DNA of 64,000 nt, from NCBI RefSeq assembly GCF_039541915.1, contig NZ_BAABHD010000012.1:62001-126000 (forward strand), read 5' to 3'. Each line of letters starts with the position of its first letter. Within the stretch, counting starts at the first letter, position 1. The position numbers and the translations under genes were made by a program. The notes beneath the pieces were generated by a model. That model did no database searches. It saw nothing but the letters and a program-made list of their open reading frames with translations, and was not told where the DNA came from. Origin of the DNA: Nibrella saemangeumensis. GTDB lineage: Bacteria; Bacteroidota; Bacteroidia; Cytophagales; Spirosomataceae. Shown here in pieces: positions 25,932 through 35,078 of this stretch.

Positions 25932-25995
25932 TGGGTCAGGTCAGGATGATTACCGTCCGGGAACGGATGCTTAAATTAGCGGTTTTTTAGCAATT

Positions 25996-27423
25996 ATGCG
26001 TATCAAGACCCATAAAACCCCCGAACGGTTGGAGCAGGTGCGGATCGACGATGTTGCCGCCGAAGGAAAGTGCCTGGTTCGAACCGCAGAGGGCGTTGTT
26101 TTTGTTGAAAACCGCGAGGGTGGCCCCGTGGTCGCCCCCGGCGATGTGGTAGACATTCGGATAACGAATCGGAAAAAACAGTACCGCGAAGGCGTTGCCG
26201 AAAAAGTGTACCAGTATTCTGAGGTACGGGCGGAACCCTTCTGCCAGCATTTCGGTACCTGCGGAGGTTGCAAGTGGCAGCATATCCGGTACGATGAACA
26301 GTTGCGCTTCAAACGCCAGCAGGTCATCGACCACCTGACGCGCATCGGCAAAGTGACGCTGCCTGAGATTCAGCCCATTCTGCCGGCCGAACCGATGCGC
26401 TACTATCGCAATAAACTGGAGTTTACCTGTGCCGAGGGCCGCTGGCTGACCCAGGCCGAAGTGCAATCAGGCCAGGTGTTCGACCAGCGGACGGTTGGCT
26501 TTCATGTGCCGAAGCGGTTCGATAAGGTGCTGCCAATCGTTCACTGTCATCTGCAGCCCGATCCGTCGAATGCCATCCGGCTTGCCTTCGCCGACTATGC
26601 CTCGCGGCATAATCTGTCGATGTATAACCTGAAGACCCACACTGGTTATCTGCGGACGCTGATTATCCGGACAGCCTCAACGGGTCAGGTAATGGTGACG
26701 CTTCAGGTAGCGCAGGACCATCCGGAGACGCTGCATCAGTTGCTGACATTTCTGCAAAATCAATTCCCGGAGATTACGTCGCTGAATTACATCATCAACA
26801 CCAAGAAGAATGATACTTACCAGGATCAGGAGGTGATTACCTTCGCCGGAACGCCTTATATCGAAGAGCGGATGGAAGACCTGGTGTTTCGGGTAGGCCC
26901 TAAATCGTTTTACCAGACAAATTCGCAGCAGGCGTATCACTTGTACCGCATTGCCCGCGAGATGGCGGGGCTAACCGGCAGCGACCGGGTCTATGATCTG
27001 TATACCGGTACTGGTACCATTGCCCTGTTTGTAGCCCGGCAGGCCAAAGAAGTAGTGGGTATAGAATACGTGGCGACCGCTGTTAACGACGCCCGTGTGA
27101 ATGCCCAGGTGAATGGCATCACCAACACGACCTTCCTGGCCGGAGACATGAAAGACCTCCTGACCGAGCAGTTATTTGACCGGTACGGCCGACCGGACGT
27201 GGTCATCACCGATCCGCCCCGCGCCGGTATGGACGAAGCCGTAACGCAGCAACTTCTGGAAGCCGGGCCCGAACGCATCGTCTATGTAAGCTGCAACACC
27301 GCCACCCAGGCCCGGGACCTGAATCTGCTTGATGAAAAATACGAAGTCGTTGCCGTGCAACCCGTAGATATGTTCCCCCATACGCATCATGTGGAGAACG
27401 TGGTGCTGCTGAGAAAAAAGTGA
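25996..27423 (+). CDS. rlmD: 23S rRNA (uracil-5-)-methyltransferase RlmD
   Basis: A 475-residue enzyme methylating C5 of a uridine in 23S rRNA with SAM. The N-terminal TRAM domain spans residues ~10-65. The iron-sulfur cysteines are C83, C89, C92 (HFGTCGGCKWQH) and probably C184. The SAM site is VYDLYTGTGTIALFVA; TDPPRAGMDEAV is the conserved proline motif; the catalytic cysteine is C433 in VYVSCNTATQ. RlmCD-type dual activity cannot be excluded. The TGA stop lies in the left arm of a 32-bp heptad-based inverted repeat. Confidence 0.94.
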   Translation: MRIKTHKTPERLEQVRIDDVAAEGKCLVRTAEGVVFVENREGGPVVAPGDVVDIRITNRKKQYREGVAEKVYQYSEVRAEPFCQHFGTCGGCKWQHIRYDEQLRFKRQQVIDHLTRIGKVTLPEIQPILPAEPMRYYRNKLEFTCAEGRWLTQAEVQSGQVFDQRTVGFHVPKRFDKVLPIVHCHLQPDPSNAIRLAFADYASRHNLSMYNLKTHTGYLRTLIIRTASTGQVMVTLQVAQDHPETLHQLLTFLQNQFPEITSLNYIINTKKNDTYQDQEVITFAGTPYIEERMEDLVFRVGPKSFYQTNSQQAYHLYRIAREMAGLTGSDRVYDLYTGTGTIALFVARQAKEVVGIEYVATAVNDARVNAQVNGITNTTFLAGDMKDLLTEQLFDRYGRPDVVITDPPRAGMDEAVTQQLLEAGPERIVYVSCNTATQARDLNLLDEKYEVVAVQPVDMFPHTHHVENVVLLRKK

Positions 27424-27501
27424 TGAGTTATAAGTGATGAGCGATGAGTGAAAAGGTTGCGTACAGCTCCACTCATCGCTCATCACTTATAACTCATCAC
27501 T
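27419..27501. repeat. Heptad-based perfect 32-bp inverted repeat (TGATGAG type)
   Basis: Arms 27419-27450 and 27470-27501 are fully complementary with a 19-base loop. The left arm reads TGATGAG, TTATAAG, TGATGAG, CGATGAG. It lies between the convergent rlmD and dnaB genes, contains the rlmD stop, and ends one base before the dnaB stop. Confidence 0.92.
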
Positions 27502-27502
27502 C

Positions 27503-29080
27503 CTAAAAAGGCGTTTCCTGTTTCGGGTCGGAGTAGCCGAAGTTGGAGAGGTCGTTGGCTTTGCTGCGGAAGGTGCCGCCGGCCGGGGGGGCATCAAAAC
27601 TGCTCAGACCGGAGACATCGCTGCTAAAGCCCGGAGTCTGGACCGGCTCGAAGTACGAGTCGAGATCGCAGAACTTGGTAAATCGGTTGACAAACCGGAG
27701 CTGGATCGTATCGAGTGAGCCACTCCGGTTTTTGGCTATGATAACCTCGCCAATGCCGGCGGTTGAATTGCCGTTTTCGTCCTGGGTAATGTTGTAGTAT
27801 TCCGGCCGGTAGAGGAACATAACCATATCGGCATCCTGCTCGATGGAACCGGATTCCCGAAGGTCAGAAAGCTGAGGCTTCTTATCGCCCCCCCGCGTTT
27901 CGACGGCCCGACTCAACTGCGACAGTGCAATTACGGGTACGTTCAGCTCCTTAGCCAGGTTTTTCAGTGCCCGCGAAATGGAAGCAATTTCCTGTTCACG
28001 GTTGCCTCCGCCTTTGGTGGTATCACCCGTCATCAACTGCAGGTAGTCAATCACAACCATCTGAATGTCGTGCTGGGCCTTTAAGCGCCGGCATTTGGCC
28101 CGTAGCTCCAGAATGGATAGGGCAGGGGTATCATCAATAAAAATGGGCGCTTCCGTCAGACGCTGGATCTTATGGTGAAGCTGCGTCCATTCGTGCGGAG
28201 CCAGGGTACCCTTGCGGATTTTCTCGCTGTCGATTTCGGCTTCGGCCGAAATCAGACGGTTAACCAACTGCACCGACGACATTTCGAGCGAGAAGATCGC
28301 CACCGGTTTGCCATGATCCACGGCCGCGTTTCGCAGTGCCGAGACCACAAATGCAGTCTTACCCATCGCCGGCCGGGCCGCCAGAATGATCAGTTCGGTA
28401 GGTTGCCAGCCCGAAGTAAGCCGGTCAAGGTTGGTAAAGCCCGATGGCACCCCCGTTAAGCCCTGCTGGTTTTTCTTCGTCTCCATCTCGTTCAGAGCCT
28501 GGCGGACGATGGTACTCATATCGGAATAATTCTTCCGGATATTGGACTCGGTAATTCGGAATAGCGACTGCTCCGTTTTATCAAGCAGGTTGAATACGTC
28601 GGTGGTGTCTTCGTAGGCATCCCGCAGGATTTCGGAAGACATGGTAATCAGCGACCGCTTGAGGGCCTGCTCCGTAATGATCCGGGCGTGGTACTCGATA
28701 TTAGCCGCCGAGTTTACCCGAGTTGTCAGGTCGGTGATGTAGCCGCCACCGCCAACAACATCAATTTCTCCGGATTTTCGGAGTTGAGACGTAACCGTCA
28801 GCAGGTCAATCGGTTCGGAGTCGGAAAAAAGCGTCAGAATCGCGTTGTAGATCCGCTGGTGGGCTTCTTTATAAAAGCTGTCCGGCTTTAAGATGTCGAT
28901 AACGGCCGAGAGCGCATCTTTTTCGATCATCAGCGCGCCCAGTACAGCCTCTTCCAGATCAATAGCCTGCGGAGGTAATTTTCCTAAACCGGTATCGAGC
29001 CAGCGGTTGCTGGTTTGCTGACGGCCTCCTGGGCTGGTAGGGGGTTTACGGAAATTGTTGTTTGGGCGGGCGTTTTCCAT
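27503..29080 (-). CDS. dnaB: Replicative DNA helicase DnaB
   Basis: A 525-residue hexameric helicase that unwinds DNA at the replication fork. The N-terminal domain starts LPPQAIDLEEAVLGALMIEK. The RecA-like core has Walker A ARPAMGKTAFV (about residue 240), FSLEMSSVQLVNRLISAEA, Walker B VVIDYLQLMTG and LSQLSRAVETRGGDKKPQLS, LRESGSIEQDADMV. No intein is present. The frame could begin seven codons upstream; MENARPNNN at 29080 was preferred. It is divergent from phoH across ~370 bases. Confidence 0.97.
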   Translation of the reverse strand: MENARPNNNFRKPPTSPGGRQQTSNRWLDTGLGKLPPQAIDLEEAVLGALMIEKDALSAVIDILKPDSFYKEAHQRIYNAILTLFSDSEPIDLLTVTSQLRKSGEIDVVGGGGYITDLTTRVNSAANIEYHARIITEQALKRSLITMSSEILRDAYEDTTDVFNLLDKTEQSLFRITESNIRKNYSDMSTIVRQALNEMETKKNQQGLTGVPSGFTNLDRLTSGWQPTELIILAARPAMGKTAFVVSALRNAAVDHGKPVAIFSLEMSSVQLVNRLISAEAEIDSEKIRKGTLAPHEWTQLHHKIQRLTEAPIFIDDTPALSILELRAKCRRLKAQHDIQMVVIDYLQLMTGDTTKGGGNREQEIASISRALKNLAKELNVPVIALSQLSRAVETRGGDKKPQLSDLRESGSIEQDADMVMFLYRPEYYNITQDENGNSTAGIGEVIIAKNRSGSLDTIQLRFVNRFTKFCDLDSYFEPVQTPGFSSDVSGLSSFDAPPAGGTFRSKANDLSNFGYSDPKQETPF

Positions 29081-29451
29081 GGCTAACGCAAGTATAAGCA
29101 AACGCTGTTACATAAGGCAAGACAGGGAACCGTACCAGGGCTGGCATTTCGGTAACTTGATACGCTCAACAACCTGATTGTAAAATGAGTAACGCTGCCG
29201 AAAAAAAATCGGAATTTTAAGTGCGGCAGGCTGTTGAAAAAACGCATCTTTTTACAGGGGAGAGAGCATCGGCGGACGGGGCCAATATACACGCCCTTCG
29301 CTTATTTATCAATGAAAACCGACTTGTTTTTTCCTTCATATAAAAGTAGCGCCACATCGAATAATTTTTCGGGAAAAATTGTTGTACTGTTAGACAAACC
29401 CGATATATTTCGGACTACGAGTCTTCATAAACCTTTAAACGAATAGAGCAT
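29081..29451. other. Divergent intergenic region, dnaB / phoH
   Basis: About 370 bases. A probable phoH promoter lies at its right end. Nothing else is supported: no ORF, RNA gene or strong hairpin. Confidence 0.5.
29382..29411 (+). promoter_or_regulatory. Probable promoter of phoH
   Basis: TTG at 29382-29384, 19-base spacer, then TATATTTC at 29404-29411, one base from the TAnnTTTG consensus of the Bacteroidota primary sigma factor. It lies ~40 bases before the TTG start codon. Confidence 0.55.
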
Positions 29452-30402
29452 TTGGTCGAAAAAGTAATCACGCTGGAGAATGTTTCGCTGACCGAGTTCC
29501 TGGGCGTGGAGAACAACAACATTAAGGAAGTAGCGGCTGCCTTTCCGATGAGTAAAATCATCTCGCGGGGCAATGAAATCCGCATCAAAGGCACAACACC
29601 AGAAATTACCCGTATTACCGATATTCTGGACTCGCTGATGGAGCATTATCAGAAGTATGGTAAACTAACCCACGAGAACGTGAAGGAATATATAAGCGGA
29701 GGTATCCAGCCGGAGGCCCGTCCGGAGATCGTTTCCGACGATGATGTCCTGGTATACGGTACCAAAGGGGTAGTCGTACGGGCTAAAACGGCCAACCAGC
29801 AAAAACTGGTCGAAGCCGCCGAAAAACACGATCTGGTGTTTGCCGTTGGGCCGGCCGGTACGGGCAAAACCTATACCGCCGTGGCCATTGCCGTGCGGGC
29901 GTTGAAAAATAAAGAGGTCAAGAAGATCATTATAACCCGGCCGGCGGTAGAGGCAGGCGAAAACCTGGGTTTTCTGCCGGGTGATCTCAAGGAAAAGATT
30001 GACCCGTATCTTCGCCCGATCTACGATGCGCTGGACGATATGATTCCGGCCGAGAAGCTGAAGTACTACGTAGAGAACCGGATCATTGAAATCGCTCCGC
30101 TGGCGTATATGCGCGGCCGGACCCTGAACAACGCTTTTATTTTGCTCGACGAAGCGCAGAACACGACGCCGATGCAGATGAAGATGTTTCTGACCCGGAT
30201 GGGCCCCAGTTCCAAGGCGATCATCACCGGCGACCGGTCGCAAATTGACCTGCCTCACAAGCAGAAGTCAGGATTGATCGAATCGGTTGATATTTTAAAA
30301 AATATAAAAGGCATCGCCTTCGTTGAACTGGATGGACGCGATGTGGTTCGTCACCGGTTAGTTAAAGAGATCATTGCCGCCTATGAAGAAGCGGGTCAGT
30401 AA
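29452..30402 (+). CDS. PhoH family ATPase
   Basis: A 316-residue protein. A KH-like N-terminal part (NNNIKEVAAAFPMSKIISRG) precedes the ATPase with Walker A VGPAGTGKTYTAVAIA (about residue 135), ITRPAVEAGENLGFLPGDLK, Walker B NAFILLDEAQNTTPMQMKMF and GDRSQIDLP. PhoH proteins are ATPases linked to RNA metabolism, but their precise activity is unsettled. The start is TTG at 29452: an in-frame stop lies 24 bases upstream and no ATG occurs between. The next gene begins inside the last 20 bases. Confidence 0.92.
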   Translation: MVEKVITLENVSLTEFLGVENNNIKEVAAAFPMSKIISRGNEIRIKGTTPEITRITDILDSLMEHYQKYGKLTHENVKEYISGGIQPEARPEIVSDDDVLVYGTKGVVVRAKTANQQKLVEAAEKHDLVFAVGPAGTGKTYTAVAIAVRALKNKEVKKIIITRPAVEAGENLGFLPGDLKEKIDPYLRPIYDALDDMIPAEKLKYYVENRIIEIAPLAYMRGRTLNNAFILLDEAQNTTPMQMKMFLTRMGPSSKAIITGDRSQIDLPHKQKSGLIESVDILKNIKGIAFVELDGRDVVRHRLVKEIIAAYEEAGQ

Positions 30403-31708
30403 TAAGTTGTTTTTGGGAGCCGGCGGCCTATGGCTGGCCGGCTCTTTGCTGTCTGTTAGTGGTCAGTCATTACCTGATGCACAGGTGAAGCGGTGTGCCC
30501 ATGTGGAGTATGAGCAGGTCTTACAACGGCGAAATCCGCTCCGTCGGCATAATGTAGAAGCCTTAAACCAGAAAATACTGGAATTTAAAGAGTTACAAGC
30601 CCAAAGCCGGACCGGCGAAACTGTATACCGGATTCCGATTGTGGTCCATGTTATTCATAATAACACGTCTGGTTTTATTGGCGGAGCTAATAACCCGAAC
30701 ATCTCAGATGAGCAGATAATCTCTCAGATTCAAGTATTAAATGAAGATTATCGTCGGATGGAAGGCACTCCTGGATACAATACTGATCCAATTGGTGCTG
30801 ATACAGGTATCGAATTCGTTTTGGCCCAGGCAGATCCTACTGGCCGTCCCTCCACAGGTATAACGCGTCACTTCAACGTCAAAGCAAGTTATGATGTATT
30901 TAAGGATGATGTTCTCCTGTCGCAGATTGCGTATTGGCCAAGCGATCGCTATTTAAATATTTGGGTTGTACCATCGGATAGATCTCAAAACTCATTTTAT
31001 CTTGGAGTGGCTCAGTTTCCCGAATGGGGAGGCTCCTTACCTGGTTTGCCTGGTGAAACCAATGAGTTTACTGATGGCGTGATTATTGATTTTCGTGCTT
31101 TTGGTCGTATAGGTGCCGTAACGGATCCAACCTATTGTTGTGGCCGGACTACCACCCATGAGGTAGGACACTGGTTGGGGTTGATCCATACCTGGGGAGA
31201 TGATGTATGCGGGGATGATTATGTGGCCGATACTCCGCCCACCGAACGGGAGAACAAGACGACGCAGTGTACCCAAACATTTTCTACCTGTAATGGCGTA
31301 CGTACTCGTGACCAGATTGAAAACTACATGGATTATTCACCGGACCGCTGCATGAATTTGTTTACAAAAGGTCAGCGAGATCGGATGCGTACGGTTTTAG
31401 CAGTGAGTCCACGCCGGCGACGGCTTATCAACTCTGCTTTGGCTTTGCCTGAGGCAGAAGCTTTAACCCTGCGAATTTCACCAAATCCGGCTACCATTGA
31501 AACCGAGGCCGATGTTCTATTTACAGGGTTCAAATCATTTACAGTAGAGGTATTGGACATTAACGGTCGTCCTCTTCGAAGTTTATTTTATACAGATTAT
31601 CCGAGTGTCCGTGTGACTGTACCCGTCTATGGCTTGCCCACTGGTGTTTATGTAGTGCGAGTGAAAACCGATTCTGAATCAAAAAGTGCCCGGTTGCTGG
31701 TTCATTAA
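30383..31708 (+). CDS. M43-family (pappalysin-like) secreted metalloprotease with T9SS type A sorting domain
   Basis: A 441-residue protein. A signal peptide (residues 1-26, ending SVSG) is followed by a propeptide and the catalytic domain with HEVGHWLGLIHTWG (HExxHxxGxxH zinc motif) and a Met-turn NYMDYSPD. Paired cysteines (CCGRTTT, CGDD, CTQTFSTC) fit the M43B family. The C-terminal ~80 residues (LRISPNPATIETE, then VEVLDINGRPLRSL and GLPTGVYVVRV) are a T9SS type A sorting domain, so it is secreted or cell-surface attached. The start at 30383 overlaps phoH by 20 bases. Its body seems richer in A/T than phoH and comEC. Confidence 0.92.
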   Translation: MKKRVSNKLFLGAGGLWLAGSLLSVSGQSLPDAQVKRCAHVEYEQVLQRRNPLRRHNVEALNQKILEFKELQAQSRTGETVYRIPIVVHVIHNNTSGFIGGANNPNISDEQIISQIQVLNEDYRRMEGTPGYNTDPIGADTGIEFVLAQADPTGRPSTGITRHFNVKASYDVFKDDVLLSQIAYWPSDRYLNIWVVPSDRSQNSFYLGVAQFPEWGGSLPGLPGETNEFTDGVIIDFRAFGRIGAVTDPTYCCGRTTTHEVGHWLGLIHTWGDDVCGDDYVADTPPTERENKTTQCTQTFSTCNGVRTRDQIENYMDYSPDRCMNLFTKGQRDRMRTVLAVSPRRRRLINSALALPEAEALTLRISPNPATIETEADVLFTGFKSFTVEVLDINGRPLRSLFYTDYPSVRVTVPVYGLPTGVYVVRVKTDSESKSARLLVH

Positions 31709-31714
31709 TTGCTT

Positions 31715-32164
31715 ATGATAGACGTTTTACTGATTACCAATCCTGCTGAACTGGAAAAAGCATTCGCCATACGCCGGGAGGTGTTTGTGGAGGAGCAGCA
31801 GGTGCCCGCCGACGAAGAATACGACGAATTCGAAGAAAGCAGCCGTCATTTTCTGGCCCTCGCCAATGGTGAACCTTGCGGTACGGCCCGTTGGCGGCAA
31901 ACTCCCAAAGGCATTAAACTGGAGCGTTTTGCCGTTCGTCAGGCTTTTCGGGGGCAAGGCGTGGGTAGGGCGCTGGTCAGAGCGGTGCTTGATGATGTTT
32001 TCAGGCACCACGCACAGCCGGAGCTGGTGTATATGCACGCGCAGGTGAGTGCCATGCCGCTGTACACGGGATTCGGCTTTGAACCCGTGGGCGACCTGTT
32101 TGATGAGTGCGGTATTATGCATTACAAAATGGTGCTGCCCCAAACCGCCTATCCGGTTTTATGA
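31715..32164 (+). CDS. GNAT-family N-acetyltransferase (ElaA/YjcF-like)
   Basis: A 149-residue protein with VFVEEQQVPADEEYDEFEES, ARWRQTPKGIKLERFAVRQA and the acetyl-CoA loop FRGQGVGRALVRAV, ending with MHAQVSAMPLYTGFGFEPVG and a DECGIMHYKM tail. These place it in the YjcF/ElaA-like GNAT group; its acceptor is unknown. A TTG two codons upstream is a less likely start. Its stop overlaps the comEC start in the sequence ATGA (32161-32164), pointing to translational coupling. Confidence 0.9.
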   Translation: MIDVLLITNPAELEKAFAIRREVFVEEQQVPADEEYDEFEESSRHFLALANGEPCGTARWRQTPKGIKLERFAVRQAFRGQGVGRALVRAVLDDVFRHHAQPELVYMHAQVSAMPLYTGFGFEPVGDLFDECGIMHYKMVLPQTAYPVL

Positions 32165-34260
32165 AAGGTTCCCCCTTTGTCCGCTACGCAGCCGCCCTGA
32201 TAGGCGGCATTCTTTTTTATGTATGGCAACCGCAGTTGGGTTGGTGGGTTGCCGGTCTGGGCATAGGGGGCGCCATCCTGTTTGGTTGGGGGGTATTCAG
32301 AAACGCCCGGCAGGATCGGAAGCCGCTCAGTCCCGGCGCGGGTATCGGTAGTACGCTGTTGCTGTTTTCCCTGGGCTGGGTTATTACTTACGTCCACACC
32401 CCAGCCACCCGTTCCGACAATATCCTTCATCTGAGTCTACCCCTGGAGGCCTATGAAGCCGTTATTGCCAACCAACCCGAGGAGCGGGCGAAAACCTACC
32501 GGGTGGAACTGGCACTTCGGCGGGGTCGGGTCGGTGGTACGTATCAACCCGTAAGCGGCCGGGTCATTGTTTACCTTGATAAATCGGGTATACCACTACC
32601 CCAATATGGCGAACGCTGGCTGGTGGAAGGTACCCCCCGTCTTATAGATCCACCGTTGAATCCTGGCGAATTTAACTACCAGCGTTTTCTGTCTTACAAA
32701 GGTATCTACCACCAGCAATACCTGAGGCAACCGCAGCGACAGGTGCTCGGTGTAGCCCCACCAAACCGGTTGGTGGGGCTGGCTAACGCTGTTAACCTGT
32801 TTGCCGATAGCTTATTTACCCGGCAGGTCGGTTCCCGGTCGGAGTACGGTATCATCAACGCCATGATTCTCGGGGTGCGCGATGATGTGGACCCCGAGCA
32901 GTACCGGGCCTATGCCGCATCCGGAGCCGTACACATCCTGTCGGTATCGGGTCTGCATGTTGCTATCTTGTTTGGGGTATTAACGGTTCTCCTGGGTTTT
33001 CTGGAAAAACGGCGGGGCGGAAAATACCTACTTGGGTCAATTCAGTTGCTCATCCTCTGGTTTTATGCGTTAATGACGGGCTTTTCTCCGCCCGTCCTTC
33101 GCTCGGCCGGGATGCTGACGCTGCTGATTATTGCCCGGATGATGGGCCGAACGCATAGTATGCCGAACACGCTGGCAGCTTCAGCTTTCTTTATTTTAAG
33201 TGCCGATCCGTACGCCTTATTTTCGGCCGGGTTTCAATTGTCTTATCTGGCCGTGGCGGGTATCGGTGCGTGGCAGTCGGGCTTGTATCAGTCCCTTTCA
33301 TGCCGGTATGTATGGCTCGACAAGCTTTGGGCTGTTACTGCGCTGGCGCTGGTGGCGCAACTTGCTACCTTCCCGCTGGCGGTTTTCTATTTTCATCAGT
33401 TTCCCACGTATTTTCTGCTGGCCAACCCGGTGGTCATGGTCTTATCGCAGGTGCTGCTGCCGGTGGCAATGGGGACGCTGGCGGTGTGCTGGATTCCCGG
33501 ACTAAACGAATGGGCCGGCTGGGTATTGCAGAAAACGGCCTGGCTGCTGAACCAGGCGGTATCGATGACCGGTCAGTTGCCGGGCGCCATCTGGGATGGA
33601 CTCTGGCTGTCGCCGGTGCAGCTGCTCCTGATTTATCTGATTATCCTGAGCGGGGTAGCCCTGCTGGTGACGAGACAAAAGACGTACCTTTGGCTTACCT
33701 GTTTTCTGGGCTTGAGCCTGACCGCGCTGTTGCTGACGGATCAATACCTGCAGAAACACCAGCGCAGGCTGGCGGTTCACTTTCTGCCGCATAAAACGGC
33801 GGTAAGCCTGACCGAAGGGGCCAAAGCTACCTTGTTTACGGATCTGGATCTGAGAAAAGATCCCCGTTCCTTTGACTTCTATCTCAAGAATACCTTTGGC
33901 CAATGGGGGGTAACGGACCTCAGCGTCTCGGCCCTGACCGATACGGGTGAAGCCGCGGGCAATTCATTACAAGCCAGTGATTACCGGTTAATGGTCTGGC
34001 AGGGAAAACGTATTATGCTGGTCAACCGGCTAAATGGCTCCGAACGCTGGCAACTCCCGGCGGTGGTCGATTACCTCATCATCCGCCGGAACGCTCTCCG
34101 CTCCTGGGAGGAACTCAACGGGCGGGTTGTAGCCCGGCATATTCTTTTCGATGATTCCAACAAAACGGCGCTGACCGATCAGTTGCTGGCGGAGGCCGCC
34201 ACCCGGAATATTCAGTGCTTTTCGGTCCGGCAGCAGGGCGCCTTTGTGGCTGATCTGTAA
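32161..34260 (+). CDS. comEC: ComEC/Rec2-family DNA uptake channel protein
   Basis: A 699-residue inner-membrane protein. An N-terminal membrane region and DUF4131 domain (PLNPGEFNYQRFLSYKGIY is characteristic) precede the competence domain with GAVHILSVSGLHVAILFGVL, TGFSPPVLRSAGML, and many helices to about residue 540. ComEC moves single-stranded DNA into the cytoplasm during natural transformation. The ~150-residue C-terminal part is soluble but lacks the HxHxDH signature of the metallo-beta-lactamase-like domain of full-length ComEC, as is usual in Bacteroidota. Start at 32161 (18 codons inside a longer frame), overlapping the upstream GNAT gene. Confidence 0.9.
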   Translation: MKGSPFVRYAAALIGGILFYVWQPQLGWWVAGLGIGGAILFGWGVFRNARQDRKPLSPGAGIGSTLLLFSLGWVITYVHTPATRSDNILHLSLPLEAYEAVIANQPEERAKTYRVELALRRGRVGGTYQPVSGRVIVYLDKSGIPLPQYGERWLVEGTPRLIDPPLNPGEFNYQRFLSYKGIYHQQYLRQPQRQVLGVAPPNRLVGLANAVNLFADSLFTRQVGSRSEYGIINAMILGVRDDVDPEQYRAYAASGAVHILSVSGLHVAILFGVLTVLLGFLEKRRGGKYLLGSIQLLILWFYALMTGFSPPVLRSAGMLTLLIIARMMGRTHSMPNTLAASAFFILSADPYALFSAGFQLSYLAVAGIGAWQSGLYQSLSCRYVWLDKLWAVTALALVAQLATFPLAVFYFHQFPTYFLLANPVVMVLSQVLLPVAMGTLAVCWIPGLNEWAGWVLQKTAWLLNQAVSMTGQLPGAIWDGLWLSPVQLLLIYLIILSGVALLVTRQKTYLWLTCFLGLSLTALLLTDQYLQKHQRRLAVHFLPHKTAVSLTEGAKATLFTDLDLRKDPRSFDFYLKNTFGQWGVTDLSVSALTDTGEAAGNSLQASDYRLMVWQGKRIMLVNRLNGSERWQLPAVVDYLIIRRNALRSWEELNGRVVARHILFDDSNKTALTDQLLAEAATRNIQCFSVRQQGAFVADL

Positions 34261-34342
34261 GCGAAAAAATAAAGGCTGATAATGCCCTTGTCATGGCTGT
34301 TTTACTAAAACTTTTTTCCTGAACCGGCCGTTTCCCTAGTGT

Positions 34343-35026
34343 ATGGAAACGCTGGAAAAAATCCGCAAAACGTACAGTGATTACGTTTTGGAACATGGCA
34401 GACAACCACCCTCCGTTTATCAGTTTGCCAAGAAATTGAAAATACCCGAAGTTGAGTTTTACAACTACTACGCTTCGTTCGACGCCATTGAGGCCGACAT
34501 CTGGCTGGCTTTCTTTCAGGAAGCCCGGCAAACGGTGGAGGCCGATACCGTGTACCAGACCTACTCCGTTCGGGAAAAGCTGCTCGCCTTTTATTATACC
34601 TGGGTTGAAGTGCTGAAAAGCCAGCGCAGTTTTGTGACGTACAGTTACAATCGTCTGCGCGAGGAGTCCGGCACCGCCCGTGCCGACATGAATCCGGTAT
34701 TGCGGGCCCGGCGGGGTACAGTCTCCCGAAGTCGCACGCTGGACCCGTTCAAAGACGCTTTCTTCGATTTTGCCCGCGACCTGCTGGCCGAAGGGCGCGA
34801 AAGCCGGGAGGTAGAACCCCGGCCCTTTGTGACCGACCGTTACTCCGACGGTCTCTGGGTGCAGACCCTATACATTTTGGATTTCTGGATCCGCGACGTG
34901 AGCAAGAACTTTGAAAAGACGGACACAGCCATCGAAAAAGCGGTAAACACAGCGTTTGATCTTATTGGCCGTTCCCCACTGGATTCGCTGTTTGATCTGG
35001 CCAAATTCATTTATCAAAACCGGTGA
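34343..35026 (+). CDS. TetR-like transcriptional regulator
   Basis: A 227-residue protein. Residues 1-55 form a TetR-type helix-turn-helix (TYSDYVLEHGRQPPSVYQFA, KKLKIPEVEFYNYYASFDAI). The all-helical C-terminal domain (KLLAFYYTWVEVLKSQRSFV onward) matches a C-terminal domain that in Bacteroidota accompanies this type of regulator. The effector is unknown. The ABC1 kinase gene starts 52 bases after its stop, so the pair is likely one unit, and the regulator may control membrane or quinone functions with it. Confidence 0.82.
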   Translation: METLEKIRKTYSDYVLEHGRQPPSVYQFAKKLKIPEVEFYNYYASFDAIEADIWLAFFQEARQTVEADTVYQTYSVREKLLAFYYTWVEVLKSQRSFVTYSYNRLREESGTARADMNPVLRARRGTVSRSRTLDPFKDAFFDFARDLLAEGRESREVEPRPFVTDRYSDGLWVQTLYILDFWIRDVSKNFEKTDTAIEKAVNTAFDLIGRSPLDSLFDLAKFIYQNR

Positions 35027-35078
35027 CCCGTCGTTAGTCGATGGTAACTTGTCGACTACAGGCTTAGCTAACTACCCT

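Noticed and set aside
32161..34260. Truncation of ComEC because the metallo-beta-lactamase signature is missing
   Set aside because: The C-terminal soluble region is present at reasonable length and ComEC proteins of Bacteroidota commonly lack the canonical signature, so this is not evidence for a broken gene.
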